Under the pieces are notes generated by a model. That model did not search any database, was not told where the DNA came from, and saw only the letters and a list, made by a program, of their open reading frames with translations. The position numbers and the translations under genes are program-made. This document shows positions 10,773-23,045 of a stretch of 64,000 nt of DNA, piece after piece. Every line of letters begins with the position of its first letter. Position 1 is the stretch's first letter. Origin of the DNA: Amphiura filiformis (taxonomy: Eukaryota; Echinodermata; Ophiuroidea; Amphilepidida; Amphiuridae); the NCBI RefSeq assembly GCF_039555335.1, contig NC_092628.1:101888647-101952646 (forward strand), written 5' to 3'.

Positions 10773-11178
10773 CCCCCAACTCAACACAAAAGTTGACAAC
10801 CATGAGAGTTACCAAATCTTTCAAATGCCCCCTTTGCAATGATTTTTCATCAAATTGACCCCCCATTTCATGCAAAATCGAGGACTAAATTTGGCCAAAA
10901 ACAACCCCTTTTGTGGTTTTCAATGACTAGAATTTCAAACACCCCTTTTCAATGATTAGATATATTAAATATTGACATAAAATTTCTGGATTTTCTGAAG
11001 TACCCTTTTATTCAAATGTCACGGACAGTGCAAATTAAATACCCATATTTTGCTAATATCACTGTCAAATTTCACGGACAGTGCGAATTAAATGCCCCCT
11101 ATTTTGTCAATTTCGCGGTCCTCGATCGTTGCTACTGGCAAGAAAATTACCCCTTTTCCATGTAATTTGGTAAGTCTC
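10773..11178. mobile_element. Element with 'caactcaacacaaaagttga' ends, copy 1
   Basis: Left end 'cccaactcaacacaaaagtt...ccatgagagttaccaaat'; the right end retains only 'ttggtaagtctca'. The core ('aatgattttt', 'aaaatcgagga', 'ggccaaaaacaacccctttt') matches 24727-25174 in reverse orientation. Confidence 0.8.
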
Positions 11179-11193
11179 ATTATCTAAATCAAT

Positions 11194-11455
11194 ATATGTG
11201 ATGCGATCAAGCAAAATCAGTCGGAACTCGGGATTATTGATTTTGAGATATTGCCAAACAAAGGTAATATTTCCTTTTGTATCCTCTTGTTTTGAAAACT
11301 CTTTTTAAATTGCTCAGATCTTTAGAACTGATTGTTCAATTTCAGTGGGGTTTTCTGCAAAATCCAGCTTTGTAAATGCTTTTTACTATCCTATAGGAAA
11401 CTGAAAATTTAATATTTCCGAGTTCCGACTGATTTTGCTTGATCGCATCACATAT
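11194..11455. mobile_element. Element with 38-bp perfect inverted repeats
   Basis: 11194-11231 (starting ATATGTGATGCGATCAAGCA) and 11418-11455 are perfect reverse complements. The 186-bp core is unique within the window. The perfect arms suggest recent activity. No long target duplication seen; the arms end in AT/TA-rich sequence. Confidence 0.9.
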
Positions 11456-11637
11456 TAAAAAATATGTTTTGAAAAAGTCCATTTTACAAATCATATACTT
11501 GCTTGATCTATTGTTGTTTAAATGAGTTATGTACGTTTTACAAAGGTGGTGTTGTTTCAGCCCTCTTTACAGCATAACTCAAGAACCATAGAATCTACAA
11601 AAGTATATCTGCGATATTTGAATTCTTCTACACACTC

Positions 11638-11807
11638 CAGTGGCGGATCCAGGAATTTTCAATAGAGAGGGCGCCGAGCCACCGCCGCCGCAGCTCGGCA
11701 CCCACAGAAAGTCAGGCGCCGCCCTGCAAAAATACACAAGAGTCAGGCGCCGATCTGCAAAAATAGAGGGGCGCGTGCCGGGTGCGCCCCCTCTAAATCC
11801 GCCCCTG
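11638..11807. mobile_element. GC-rich CAGTGGCGGATCCAGG element, copy 1, 5-bp target duplication
   Basis: Ends CAGTGGCGGATC and AATCCGCCCCTG are inverted. CACTC flanks both sides (11633-11637, 11808-11812). The core has repeated 'gtcaggcgcc' and 'ctgcaaaaata' plus a CCGCCG run. Copy 2 is at 43798-43975. Confidence 0.9.
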
Positions 11808-12209
11808 CACTCGCTATGATGTGATCAATGCAATTTTTACCAAAGCTAGCTACCATTCGCAATATGGTGTGAACTACCAAATAGCAACAGTTTAAAATAG
11901 TTGCTAACCTTAAAGTGGCAATTTGCTATGCTGTACATGTAAAGCTGTTATTTAAGAGTCCAATATTTTTGGTGACTTTCAAATTTCAGTACTGAAATTG
12001 TGCGAGTTGTTTATATTGTATATATGTGAAGTATATTTTTAAAACTCCACTAAATGGAAGTTACCCAGATGCATGGCAAAATAGTTTTGGGCACTATTTT
12101 GCCCTTCATGAGTGACACACAATGGCAGAGTCTGTTCTCTTCAGGCTCTACGTCCCAGTCACCCCCTGGCCCCTTCCCTGCACCCATTTGTAAGGTATGC
12201 CCAAGAGGC

Positions 12210-12440
12210 TTAGGGACCATTCACAAATACTTGCAACAGAACTTTCAGAACTAAAATTATTTTCAGCCCCCCCCCTTTTTGGCCATGAATGTCAACCCCA
12301 TCAAAAATAGTGTAAACTATGTTCTACAAGAAAAATTAAGGTGATATTTTAAAGGCCCCCCTTCAGAGGGATAAAATATTTCAGGGCCTCCTTTTTGCAT
12401 CAGGCCCCCTGTTAACAAGTGTTTGTGAACAGTCTCTTAA
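12210..12440. mobile_element. TTAGGGACCATTCACAAATA inverted-repeat element
   Basis: Left end TTAGGGACCATTCACAAATA mirrors 'tgtttgtgaacagtctcttaa' at the right. The core has C runs and 'aggccccc'. No target duplication defined. Confidence 0.7.
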
Positions 12441-12906
12441 AGTTATAATCATCACTGTTGTCACAACCCTGTCCATAGGAGTAGTTCCCGGGAGGGGAAT
12501 TCCGCTCCAATATTTTCATATGTGCAATCATCCCCCAATGTTGACACCTGTATGTGGGTTTCTAACCAAATTAACTTCATATTTGGCCATTTGAACTTTT
12601 TAATAATTTTTTGTACCAATTTTTGCTCCACTTTTTAACCATATTTCACCAGTTTAGCTTTAATATGGCAAAATTTTTCATGCACATTTGTACCATAAAC
12701 TTATTTTGTCGCCAAATGGTACTGGATTCACTATACCTACCTCAAAAAGAAATCCACGCCCCCCCCCCCCCATGTCAAAAAGAAATCCACGCCACTGCCC
12801 TTGTCACACATACACAGGTACTGCTAGTCAATTTATAGCCCGGAGGCACAAAATGAATAGGAATCACTCCTATGCATGGAAATTTATTAAACAAACCCTG
12901 GATCCT

Positions 12907-13147
12907 TAGGGACCATTGAATATTTACTCATGGGGGCCATGTAAAATCAACAAAATGTCCCCCCCCTCTTCATGTCTATGTACTGAAAATTTTTGGATCC
13001 CCCTTTTCCCCCAATTTTCTCCATTTAAAACTAAGCATCCCCTCATGGATCAAATAAATAATTCAAACTCCCCCGCAAGACCCATGAAGTTTTTGGATTC
13101 CCCCTCAAATCTCCCACCTATGCATAAATATTGAACAATCCTTTAGT
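12907..13147. mobile_element. Related element with TTAGGGACCATTGAATATTT end
   Basis: The left end shares TTAGGGACCATT with 12210-12440. The right end 'aaatattgaacaatccttta' is its approximate mirror. The core is C-rich with 'ccccctc' blocks. A diverged relative. Confidence 0.6.
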
Positions 13148-13461
13148 AAATATCATGGGATGCTTATCCAATCCATAATTGATTGAATTTCAGTCCAATC
13201 TCTCTTTCTCTGGCTTTGAACATGAAGTAATAACCTTAAATCTTTATTGCTATTTATGGAAAAATGAGATTTGTTTATTATTTATCTTGCTGAAATACGA
13301 AAGGTCAAATGTTTGTTTGAATTAGTGACAACAATTAGGAATTGTCTATTATGTATCAACTTGTACTGATTATTTTCATTGCCTTTTAATATTTTGTGAG
13401 TGTTTGGTATTAAAAACTAAAACTTACATCACATTCTTGCATATATATAAATGCACTTAAA

Positions 13462-13652
13462 CAGGCCCGTAACCAGGATTTATTTTTCTGGGGGGGTTTC
13501 AAAATTCTGACCTTTTTGGACTGGGGGCGGTGGATTTGGACATGTTTGGACCAAAAAGGCATTCAAAACCTCTATGCTTGCAAGTGGGACTTTTGGGGCC
13601 TTTAGTATTTTTTTTGGGCCTTGCACCCCCACACCCCCTGGCTACGGGCCTG
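13462..13652. mobile_element. CAGGCCCGTAACCAGG element
   Basis: CAGGCCCGTAACCAGG (13462-13477) mirrors CCTGGCTACGGGCCTG (13637-13652) with one mismatch. A G7 run follows a T-rich spacer. Flanks CACTTAAA and TTCATAAA match at 5 of 8 positions, a possible decayed 8-bp duplication. Confidence 0.8.
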
Positions 13653-13868
13653 TTCATAAAGATAATTTTGTAGCGTTTACCAGTAACAAGTTGTTTGTCG
13701 TGGCTGCCATAGTATAGCGAGTCATACTATGTCACAGTCATATTTCATGATTTTTAGCCCAATTTTTACAAGCTTTGTTCTTATTGTTCATTGAAAATTT
13801 GACTTTAAAGGCTCATTCAGTGATCTCAGAGCAAGTGTTAAAAAAAAAAATTGTTTATAAATTACTTA

Positions 13869-14187
13869 CAGGAGTATTTCGTGATCCTAGCATCCTCTTT
13901 TTATGACATTTTTCAGAAGATATCCACGAAAACAGCTTATTCCCAAAATTTCAGTTGATTCTGATTTTGTGTTTGTGAGTTGTACATGATTATGTGTATT
14001 ACACTACTCCATCAAACAATGTGTTTTAATTTCGTTCTGGTATATGGGAATTTCAGGATATCTGTGCTAAACGAATAATCTGCAAGAAATTTTACTTTCT
14101 ACATAAACATTATGTAGCCAGAGGTTTCCAGTGATATAAAAATCGCAACTTTTTTTGAGATGCTGTGGATCATGAAATGCCCTTTTA
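13869..14187 (+). mobile_element. AAAGGGGCATTTTGTGATC family, copy 1
   Basis: 'caggagtatttcgtgatcct' on the left mirrors 'ggatcatgaaatgccctttt' on the right. The order of blocks ('catgattatgtgtattacac', 'ctgcaagaaatttt', 'attatgtagccag') is the same as at 38818-39111 and, reversed, at 42694-43073. Confidence 0.8.
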
Positions 14188-14565
14188 AAAGTGAAGGATA
14201 TGTCATTCAAATTGTTATTTGGTATTTTTGAAATGAACAATTTGGCAAAAAATTAAGGAAACAGCAGTATTGACGAAGTTGAAGCCCCTTTCAAATATAT
14301 GTAGCTAATTTGTATACTGTCAGTATATAAATTACAGATTCATGTTAATGTTTTTTCGGCTGAACCACTATATGATCTACCAGTTTTGAAAGTGGGAGGA
14401 GCTTAAAAAAATATGGCTCTTAAAAGTGGGACGCACTCAGAAAGTTTGAATGGTCCCTGCCCGGGGGTCCCTGGAGCCAAATGTTTTAAACTTACTGTAC
14501 ACAAAGAAACAGTGTGAGTTCATTGGACAGCCAGGAATCCGCATAGTTGTTTTTGTATAGCAGGC

Positions 14566-14724
14566 CACCGGCGTGTCCAGGATCTTTTCCTGCCCGCGGG
14601 GGGCTCAGAGGGGCTTTCAGAGTTATACGGAGGGCTTAATAAAATGGCTGATTTTACTTGATTTTTAACAAAGTGCGGGGGAGGGGGGCTTCAGCACCCG
14701 AACAACCCCCCTGACACGCCACTG
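14566..14724. mobile_element. CACCGGCGTGTCCAGG element with 5-bp target duplication
   Basis: Ends 'caccggcgtgtc' and 'gacacgccactg' are inverted. CAGGC flanks both sides (14561-14565, 14725-14729). G6 and C6 runs lie just inside the ends. Confidence 0.8.
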
Positions 14725-15396
14725 CAGGCTATGTTAGCACAGGTATGACACTGACAAAGGTACCAAAATCTAAATTTTGATGACTTTTACGATCGTACCG
14801 ATGAGCAAATCACTAAAATGAGCCTTCAATATAAAATGGCCCTTTATGAAAAATTTCACACCTTGGGCATTTTGGAGATAACTTATTCTAGCAATGTGCC
14901 CTCAATATTATGCCGTCCTAATTACGTGATTTGCCAATTACGCTACATGTTCAAAATAGAACGTCCATCAAATTTACCATATGTTAAAATATTTTTTCCA
15001 ATCCATAAATAAATATATCATCATTTATACCACAAATTTTATTAATTAGATGTTGTCATTCATTATGTACACAACACTAATAATCTGTGCTGATGCTTAA
15101 GTAAGTTTAGCATTAGTAGTAATGTACAATTCCTTTTAAATTAAAACCTCAAAAATGTTTTAAATGACTAAAAAATGTCTTATGTGGGGCATGCTTGGCG
15201 GCACAGTAGTGGATGAAATAGCTTAATGCATCAGAGCCCATGAAAAAATAGAAAACGTAAAGAAGAAATGAGACTAAATATCACCTGTAAAATCTGAATG
15301 CCTTGATTATTGACAAATAATGTCTCAAAAAGCTGATAGAATTCAACTTTACATGGGAGTATTATCTCAAATTTGAGTTTTCCTGCAAAATCTGCC
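14725..15396. other. Intergenic, AT-rich
   Basis: No supported feature. An open frame at 14818-15012 has no family resemblance. Confidence 0.35.
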
Positions 15397-15762
15397 CCCG
15401 GGGGGGTCACTCGCTTACCAAAGTGGTACGCATGCTCGTCCCCAAAAACGTCGAAAAAGGGTCGATTTTTGGCCTTGTGGCGGCGTCGACGTTTTAAGAA
15501 AAAAGGGTGCTTTTCAGGTAAAGTTTCGACGTTTAGGGTATCTTTTTTCAATTTCCATGGGTTTGTTTTAGAGTTTACGCCATTTAGGGGTTCATTTTAG
15601 TTTCTTACACCGAATTACGCCATATTTTAGGGGTAAGATTTTCAGAGCCTTACGCCAATAAGGGGTGAAATTTTTCTACACTGATTACGCCATTTAGGGT
15701 CCATTTTTGAGGTGCTGGGACGAGCATGCATACCACTTTGGTAAGCGAGTGATCCCCCCGGG
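15397..15762. mobile_element. CCCGGGGGG-capped element with perfect 8-bp target duplication
   Basis: About 46-bp inverted repeats with two mismatches start CCCGGGGGGGTCACTCGCTT. AATCTGCC flanks both sides (15389-15396, 15763-15770). The core is built of units of roughly 30-45 bp with 'attacgccatttaggggt' or 'gtcgac' motifs. No coding potential. hAT-like by duplication length. Confidence 0.92.
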
Positions 15763-16454
15763 AATCTGCCCTTTTGATATGTTGATTCACTGTACTATTA
15801 CTACAATGTTTACATGGTATTATGATGCTGTTGCCAAAGCTATACTGCTTAGTGGTATATTTTACCAGGATATTTTGAGTGATTTCTAAAGGTTGTGAGG
15901 TTTTTTATTGGCTCTTAGCGAAGCTAGTGAGCCTTAGTCATTGTAGTCAGTGAGGACTGTATTTTTGCTACAAATTTTGGCCACTTGCGTTCTTGCTTTT
16001 TATGCTAAGGTTTCTTTTGTTAATGATATTTGGCTTTGAAATTACATTCCAAGGTTTGCTTAGTTATTTAGCAATCGATTGCACTCCTTTAGAAGTGAAT
16101 TTGGGGTGGGGAAAGTACTTATTTTGAAGTGAGAAAAGTCAAAAGTCGTCATGAGAAACAAGTCATTTCTATCGTTTTGCTTGGTTCCCTGTATGCGCTA
16201 GAGATTATTTTGGTCTGAGTAATTTAAGTTGTGAGATCATGGCGGGAATTGACGGATTGCACTATTTTTCTTTGGGAAAGTGACCTTTTATCATGAATTT
16301 TTGCGGTGATCTCACATGGATAGAAACGTGATTGGATGATTCCTTTGTCCAGATTGTTTATTGAGTTCTCGGGAGTTTTGTTACCATGGGACAACACTTC
16401 AAAATATTTAGAGACCAGCGGCGTAGTAATTTAATTAAATGAACGCTAAATAAC
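15763..16454. other. Intergenic
   Basis: No repeat ends or coding exon recognised. Confidence 0.35.
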
Positions 16455-16615
16455 CAGGGTTAAAAAAAAAATTCAGCCCGAATCGCAGGTCAAATAATCG
16501 AAAAGTCGCCCAATTTTTTCTTTACCCTTTGTATTCTATGGGGCAGGAAATTGTCCCGGGAAAATCTTCAAAAGTCGCCTAATTGGGTTACCAAATCGCG
16601 GGTTTGACAACCCTG
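16455..16615. mobile_element. CAGGGTT element with decayed duplication
   Basis: CAGGGTT...'aaaagtcgccc' on the left mirrors 'aaaagtcgcct'...AACCCTG on the right. Flanks TAAATAAC and AAAACAAC agree at 6 of 8 positions. Confidence 0.6.
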
Positions 16616-17123
16616 AAAACAACGTCTCGACAGCGAAGGTCACATCTGGCTATTCATTATCATTGTTTGTCTGGCACGCTTTCTACAGCGTGGGTTGGGA
16701 ATTCTGAAAAATTACAATTTTGCGGAATATAGGGTGGGTTTCTAAAAAGCGTGTGAGCAATATATAATTATAAAGCGTAGGGGTAACGCTACCAATTGAA
16801 AAAAATATATAATAAAGTAATTTGATGATCTGTTGAAAAACATTCATATTTTCTTCATAAATCTGGAAAGAAAATGTCAAAATTAATTTGCTGATGTTTT
16901 CAATTCATACGACGTCACCTGTAGTAGAATCGACGCGCCGTGAGTTTTATGAATGAATATAATTTTCAGTCTCTACATCAGCCGCTTTGGCCCGCTCGCT
17001 CACACTAGAAGTGGAGCGATCCGAACCACAGCGGCCGTGTAGAGAGTATAGACTGACGTATTCATGTATTCAGGATCTCACAGGTATCTCAGCCATTTGC
17101 CCATGTGTTACTTTATGATAAAC

Positions 17124-17589
17124 AATCTAAAGTCGTATCTTTTCGATGCAGTTGCAGTGATGCAGTTTTGCCAACATTTAATATGTCGCAAATGTTTCAG
17201 ATGAATAAGAAAATCATGAGTGTTTGATAGATGAGGATAAATTCTGCATCAATTCGGATTCTGAAATGGATTGATGGCGCAGATAATGATAAAATGGACC
17301 CGGAAGTGACTGTATGAAACGCCGATGTTCAGTCTTCCGAATTTGATAAAGTAAAAAATCTAAAGTCGTATCTTTTCGAAAGATGATTGCAGTTTTGCCA
17401 ATATTATGTCGCAAATGTTTCAGATGAATAAGAAAATCATGAGTGTTTGATAGATGAGGATAAATTCTGCATCAATTTGGATTCTGAAATGGATTGATGG
17501 CGCAGATAGTGATAAAATGGACCCGGAAGTGACTGTATAAAACGGCGATAGCGCCGATGTTCAGTCTTCCGAATTTGATAAAGTAATGC
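17124..17589 (+). repeat. Tandem duplication, period 233 bp
   Basis: 17124-17356 and 17357-17589 are near-identical copies sharing 'aatctaaagtcgtatctttt', 'tgtcgcaaatgtttcagatg' and 'ctgaaatggattgatggcgc'. Copy 2 lacks about 10 bases near its start and has an extra 'atagcg' near 17546. Two units only. Confidence 0.9.
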
Positions 17590-18240
17590 TGTAAGCTTTG
17601 GTCACAAACACTGCATAAGGGTGGGGGTTCAATTTTGATAAAAGGGTGTCTGTCTAAAAAGTGTGGGGAAATATAAATGGAGGGGTTTGACCCCTGACAA
17701 ACGTTCGAAATTTGTAGCTGCTACAACTGATCATCACTATTTAATTCACTAGAATCTGTTTGTTTGTCTGTGTCTGCCTCTTCTCTCAGAGACTAGTGTA
17801 GTAGTAGCTCGTTCACGTAGTGATTCCGTTGTCCCACTGGCCTACAAAACTTAGATTGCATGGCGATCGGAGTGTTATCGTCAGAGCACTAGCATAGTAG
17901 GGGAAGCATGTTCCTCAAACTTGGTGGGTGGATGCATCTTTAGTACAACAAGTCACACATACAATATTTTCTCAATTCGAATTTTATCCTTTCTGGGTAT
18001 GACTGATTTTGTTACCGTAAAATTTGTGTCAATTCCCGATATCACATAATAGTACCGTACACTATAAATGCACCACATTTTGTAGGCTCCAATTGCTGAT
18101 TACATAAATGAGAACAACTGGTAACCAGCGGCACTGTGCAGTACCGGTCTGTTATTCAATTGCGTTGTGTGTGGGTTATGTGTATTTTATGTGTAAAATG
18201 CCTATGCGGCGCGGTGATCCACCCAAAAACAAAATCATCG
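17590..18240. other. Intergenic
   Basis: No supported feature. Contains 'gcatgttcctcaaacttggtgggtgg' at about 17907, a lone outlier of the array starting at 18241. Confidence 0.4.
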
Positions 18241-19430
18241 TATAGATCCCTGGTACTAGGTGCATCTTGACCCCAGCATAAGTTTGTATTGGTTAGTGGG
18301 TCAAGGTCACCTGAGGTCATCCAGGGTCATCTGAGGTCAAATTTGCAAAAACTGTTGTAGGGGCATGAAACCGTGGGTACAGTCAACATTTGGAGTCAAA
18401 TTTCGGGAAGGTCATCCGGGGTCACCCAGGGGTCATCTGAGGTCAAATTACTAAAAACTCGTATGGGCATGAAACTTGGTGGGTACAGTCAACATTTAAA
18501 GTCAAATTTTGGGAAGATACTAAAAATTGTCGTATGGGCATGAAACTAGGTGGGTACAGTCAACATTTGGAGTCAAATTTTGGGAAGGTCATTTTGAGGT
18601 CATCCGGGGTCACCTGAGGTCAAATTACTAAAACTGTCGTATGGACATGAAACTTGGTGGGTACAGTCAACATTTGGAATCAACATTTTGGGAAGGTCAT
18701 TTTGGGGTCACCCAGGGGTCATCTGAGGTCATATTACTAAAAAACTGTTGTATGAACATGAAACTAGATACAGTCAACATTTGGAGCCAAATTTTGTGGG
18801 GTCGCATGTTCCTCGAACTTGGTGGGTGCATCTTGACCCCAGGCAGAACAAGTTTGTATTGGTTAGTGGGTCAAGGTCACCTGAGGTCATCCAGGGTCAT
18901 CTGAGGTCAAATTAGCAAAAACTGTCATATGGGATCTTGGTGGGTTAGTCAACATTTGGAGTCAAATTTTTGGAAGGTCATTTCAGGGTCAACTGGTGTC
19001 ACCCAGGGGTCATCTGAGGTAAAATTGCTAAAAATGTTGTATGGGCATTGGTGGGCACGGCCAACATTTGGAGCCTAATTTTGTAGGGTCGCACAGAACA
19101 AGTTTGTATTGGATAGTGGGTCACGGTCACCAGAGGTCATCCAGGGGTCATCTGAAGTCAAATTAGCAAAAACTGTTATGGGCATGAAACTTGGTGGGTA
19201 CAGTCAACATTTAGAACCAAATTTTTGGAAGCTCATTTCGGAGTCAGCCAGGGGTCACCTGAGGTCAAATTACTAAAAACTGTCGTATGGGCATGAAACT
19301 TGGTGGGTACAGTCAACATTTGAAGTCAAATTTTTAGAAGGTCATTTCGGGGTCATCTGAGGTCACCATTTAGAGCAAAATTTTTGGGAGGTCATTTCGG
19401 GGTCGTCTGAGGTCAATTTAGATGAATTCT
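18241..19430 (+). repeat. Complex tandem array rich in AGGTCA half-sites
   Basis: Diverged units of about 100-140 bp repeat 'gggcatgaaacttggtgggt', 'acagtcaacatttggagtca', 'aaattttgggaaggtcattt' and 'tcatctgaggtcaaatta'. A header block ('gaacaagtttgtattggtta') recurs near 18280, 18850 and 19090, giving a higher-order pattern. At 18298-18339 and 18868-18909, AGGTCA/GGGTCA hexamers follow one another at exactly 10-bp steps (4-bp spacers). Confidence 0.9.
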
Positions 19431-20005
19431 AATAGTTGCCAAGGCTTTCTATAGTTGTTGAAAGCTTCAAATACTAAAAAAAGGGGATTTTAAAATTTTG
19501 CAGAACAAATTATTCTTGCTGGTTCAGTAGTAATTTGCACAATAATGAATTATTTTCAGATTTTGCAACTAATAGTAATGCGGCAAAAAATAATAATGCG
19601 GAGGAGGAAGATTGACCACCGCATCGAGTTTCAAGGACCGTATTGAATATTTGTGGGGAATTTTTCAAACTGAAGGTTTAAAAAATTGACCGACCTACCA
19701 ACCTGTTGCGCATTCGACTCCAAGAACAATTGCTTTCCCACAAAAAAAGCGTAGAGCCACAGCGCCATTGGTGCTCTTGTTTTTCTTAATTTCACAACTT
19801 CAATGCCAAACTAATTACTATTTAGGCCGAAAATATTTTAATAAAAAAAATATTTGTGTAAGCTTGACCTCCCTAATTATCACACATCAAAAGAGCAAAA
19901 ATAAAAACGTGAACAATTCAAACCATGCAGCACGCTCTGCACGTTCACACACTCTGGAGGTTTTATGAAAAGATCACAGTGGTAATACAGCTATAGTCCA
20001 TTTTG
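19431..20005. other. Intergenic
   Basis: AT-rich with no supported feature except the 8-bp duplication CCATTTTG at its end (19998-20005). Confidence 0.35.
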
Positions 20006-20324
20006 CCCGGGGGGGTCACTCCCATTGTGGCCTGTACACCATCCGCGATAATCAACTTATGAAAAGCACCCTAAACAAGGATTTAACCCTTGGCTAAAAC
20101 GACACCCTAAACAGGGATTTCATTCCTAACATCAAATTTCATACCCTAAATTTCATTTTCGCGTATTTAGAAATTGCAATTTTGCTACCCTTTTTCCAAT
20201 TTTTCATGTTTTGACACCCTAAACGCGATACGCGCGTATCGTGCCTACCCACGAAAAACGACCCTTTTTACGCGTTTTCATTATCGCGGATGGTGTACAG
20301 GCCACAATGGGAGTGACCCCCAGG
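20006..20324. mobile_element. CCCGGGGGG-capped element, second member, perfect 8-bp target duplication
   Basis: Left end CCCGGGGGGGTCACTCCCAT mirrors 'atgggagtgacccccagg'; inverted repeats extend about 55 bp through 'tggcctgtacaccatccgcg'. CCATTTTG flanks both sides (19998-20005, 20325-20332). The core repeats 'cacccta aac' blocks. Confidence 0.92.
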
Positions 20325-20332
20325 CCATTTTG

Positions 20333-21048
20333 ATGCTCTATAAATTAATACCTATAGTAAGCAATTGCCAGAGCTAAATTTCAGTTGAAATATAAAATGT
20401 AAAATCCATCAAAAAGTTATTATTTAAGGTAACAAATTCCAAATTTGATCAATTTTAATGAAACTTTTATGGTAAATTTGTGAAATTAAACATACTTTAA
20501 AATCATGGTATGTGGAAGAAATGCACCTATTCACACGTAGTAAAAATTGACTGTCGCTATTGTGTGGGCAATTTAGTATACACAGTGTGAATGAGAACCA
20601 CAGGACCACTGACGGATGATTCCATATGCCAGAAAGTATGTTTAATAGCGGAGATTTTATATGGGGAGATTAGGAGATTCACATCTGATTGCTGATATCC
20701 TCCATTTTGATTTTAGGCCTATAAGATTCATATACATCGTATTGTTACTAATTATGGTTACCCCGATTCATGTTTTTGTTTTGGTTGGAAACATCCTTCA
20801 GTGATGTACTATTGCTATGGTGATGCATGATGAATATTAAATGGTATTTGTTTTATCAGCTAGCTGCATAATTTAATGCGAAAATACAAATTTGTGAAAA
20901 AAAAAATCGTCATCCAGTTGAGTTTCATTATAAAATATGATAGATCCAAGGGCTATGCCTCAATATTTAAATGTAAAAACATTGTGATTATTTTGTGACA
21001 AAATTTGCCATGAACAAATGTTAAAAACTAAGAAATGTAAAATGCTAT
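20333..21048. other. Intergenic
   Basis: AT-rich; no repeat ends or coding exon recognised. Confidence 0.35.
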
Positions 21049-21080
21049 TAAAGGGGCATATCGGGATCCATAACCTCATC
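21049..21080 (-). repeat. End fragment of the AAAGGGGCATTTTGTGATC family
   Basis: 'attaaaggggcatatcggga' followed by 'tccataacctcatcc' matches the family's terminus in reverse. It is cut off by the next element. Confidence 0.6.
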
Positions 21081-21276
21081 CCTAGTGGTGTATCCAGGAC
21101 TTTTCAGAAAGGGGATAAGGCAACTTACAATACAAGGGGGTGAAATTTGATGAAAATAGTAAAACATGGCTAAAAGTACGGTACATAAAAAGGCCAAAGA
21201 ATCTAACAGGGTAGGCAGCATCCGAGGGGGGGGGGGGGGTCTCACAAGGAGGGGGCTATGCCACTGTATCTCCCAT
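21081..21276. mobile_element. Probable CAG...CTG element (TAGTGGTGTATCCAGG end)
   Basis: Left 'tagtggtgtatccagg' and right 'ggctatgccactg' are inverted. A run of about 13 G lies near 21226-21239. No duplication seen; left boundary approximate. Confidence 0.6.
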
Positions 21277-21912
21277 GGATCAGAAACAATATTGTTGACA
21301 ACGGCCCTACATGAATAAATAGATAGTATAGCAAGTTATACATGTAATGGTAGTAAATTAGTAATAATAATAACGATGATTGTAGGAATCTTTTCCCTAA
21401 ATGACCTTTAGAACGTAAGCAAGTAACATATTGGGAGTTGATATGCGCAAGCAAGCAAAGGGAGCATACCAGGCAAGAAATATTATGTAGTGGCATATTT
21501 TCGCTGGGTTAATTTTGTTTTTTGTACAATTTTATCAATTCTGGATAGTTTAGTGGGTGTTTAATTCGCATTTCCAAATATATTAACATTAAGTACTATG
21601 TGTAATAAATATTTTTGCTGGGTTAAATATTTGTGGTTGCCTTTTTGGCTGTGAAAAGTGAACCCCTGCAAATATTTTCCACTATACAGTATAAGATGAG
21701 ACCGCTCCAGTAACAAAAGCAATAGACAGGAGATGCAGCTATAGCAATCATTGCATACAGTGGGAGACGTTGTTTTTACGAGGGTTTTTTTTCTTGTGAA
21801 TTTTGCATGCAGGTGTGAAAATAACAACAAACATATTATGTTTTGTATAATATTTTGTTGTGCATTTTTATGGATGCTTTAGAGTGAATTAATCTTTTTC
21901 ATATCAATTAGG

Positions 21913-22397
21913 GGTTGTGCAATAATCATGTGTACCCCGGGGTGGTGAATTCTCAAAGTGGTCTGCCAAAAATTGCCCCCCCCTTTGGCCGTGCCTCCCC
22001 CTTTTGATGTGCCAAAAATTGCTTGCCCTCCCCCTCTGGCCGTGCCAAAAAATCTTTGCCCCCCCCTTACACATGCAAGATTTTGGGGAACCTGAATTTA
22101 AAACCTTAAATTGCCTTATCATATAATGCGAGTGCAGCGAGCAGGAAATTTAGCATATTTGAACGTATTCTTAATGTTTTCCTACACCTTTTACGGGCGT
22201 AATATCCCGGGCGTAATATAGAAACGGTGTCCAAAATATCTGTGCCAAAAATCGCTTGTCCCCTTTCGACCTGCCCAAAATTGCTTGAGCACCCCCTTTC
22301 AACCTGCCAAAAAATGCTTTCCCCCCTTTTGGCCTGCCAAAATATCTTTGCCCCCTATAATACACCACCCGGGGGTACACATAATTATTGCACCACC
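21913..22397. mobile_element. GTGCAATAATTAT family, copy 1
   Basis: 'gtgcaataatcatgtgtacc' plus 'ccggggtggtg' on the left mirror the right end 'caccacccgggggtacacat' plus 'aattattgcaccac'. The core repeats 'ctgccaaaaattgctt' and 'cccccttttggcc' six or more times. Relatives at 37205-37735 and 44585-44902. Confidence 0.85.
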
Positions 22398-23037
22398 GCT
22401 TAGCTATTTCCTCAATTTTCTGTGATTGCAACAAAAATTGATCAAATGTCCATGACCATAACTAATAATGGTACCAAATGATAATGGATTGAAAAAGATG
22501 CAATTGGATGGATGGTTGTCGCTACCCTTACTTAAATTGTTAAAACGCATGCAGATAATTTTATGTGACCAACCAACAACCATTAAACATAAGATTTGTG
22601 ATACAGTGGTCAGAGAAATGAGTTGGTTGAGTTTGCTGTCAACCTGATATTAAAAGTGCATGGTCAGATTCATGGCAGATGGTGTCCACCATATGAAACT
22701 GATGCTGCTTGATTTTGTTAATAATGATGTACTCTAAAGCATTTTATTAATTTCCTTGGTTATTTTGATAATTTTTGACGAGTTATTTGTATCCAAACTC
22801 AAAGAACCCTTAAGGGTAATAATTGCAAGATGGATTTTTAAAACAAATTCAGATAATTCCTTGAGTTTCAAAAGTCATTTATTTCATTTTTTTTTGCAGT
22901 GATGTTCAGATTTCCTGCACTTGACAGGATTTCAGGCAATTGCTTGATCTTGGATCACTTGTACATGTATGATGTGAGATAGATTTTAATAAAGTTCAGG
23001 CATTTTATATATCCAATTTCACCTTAGAAAATGTATG
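22398..23037. other. Intergenic
   Basis: No supported feature. Confidence 0.35.
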
Positions 23038-23045
23038 CGTAATTT

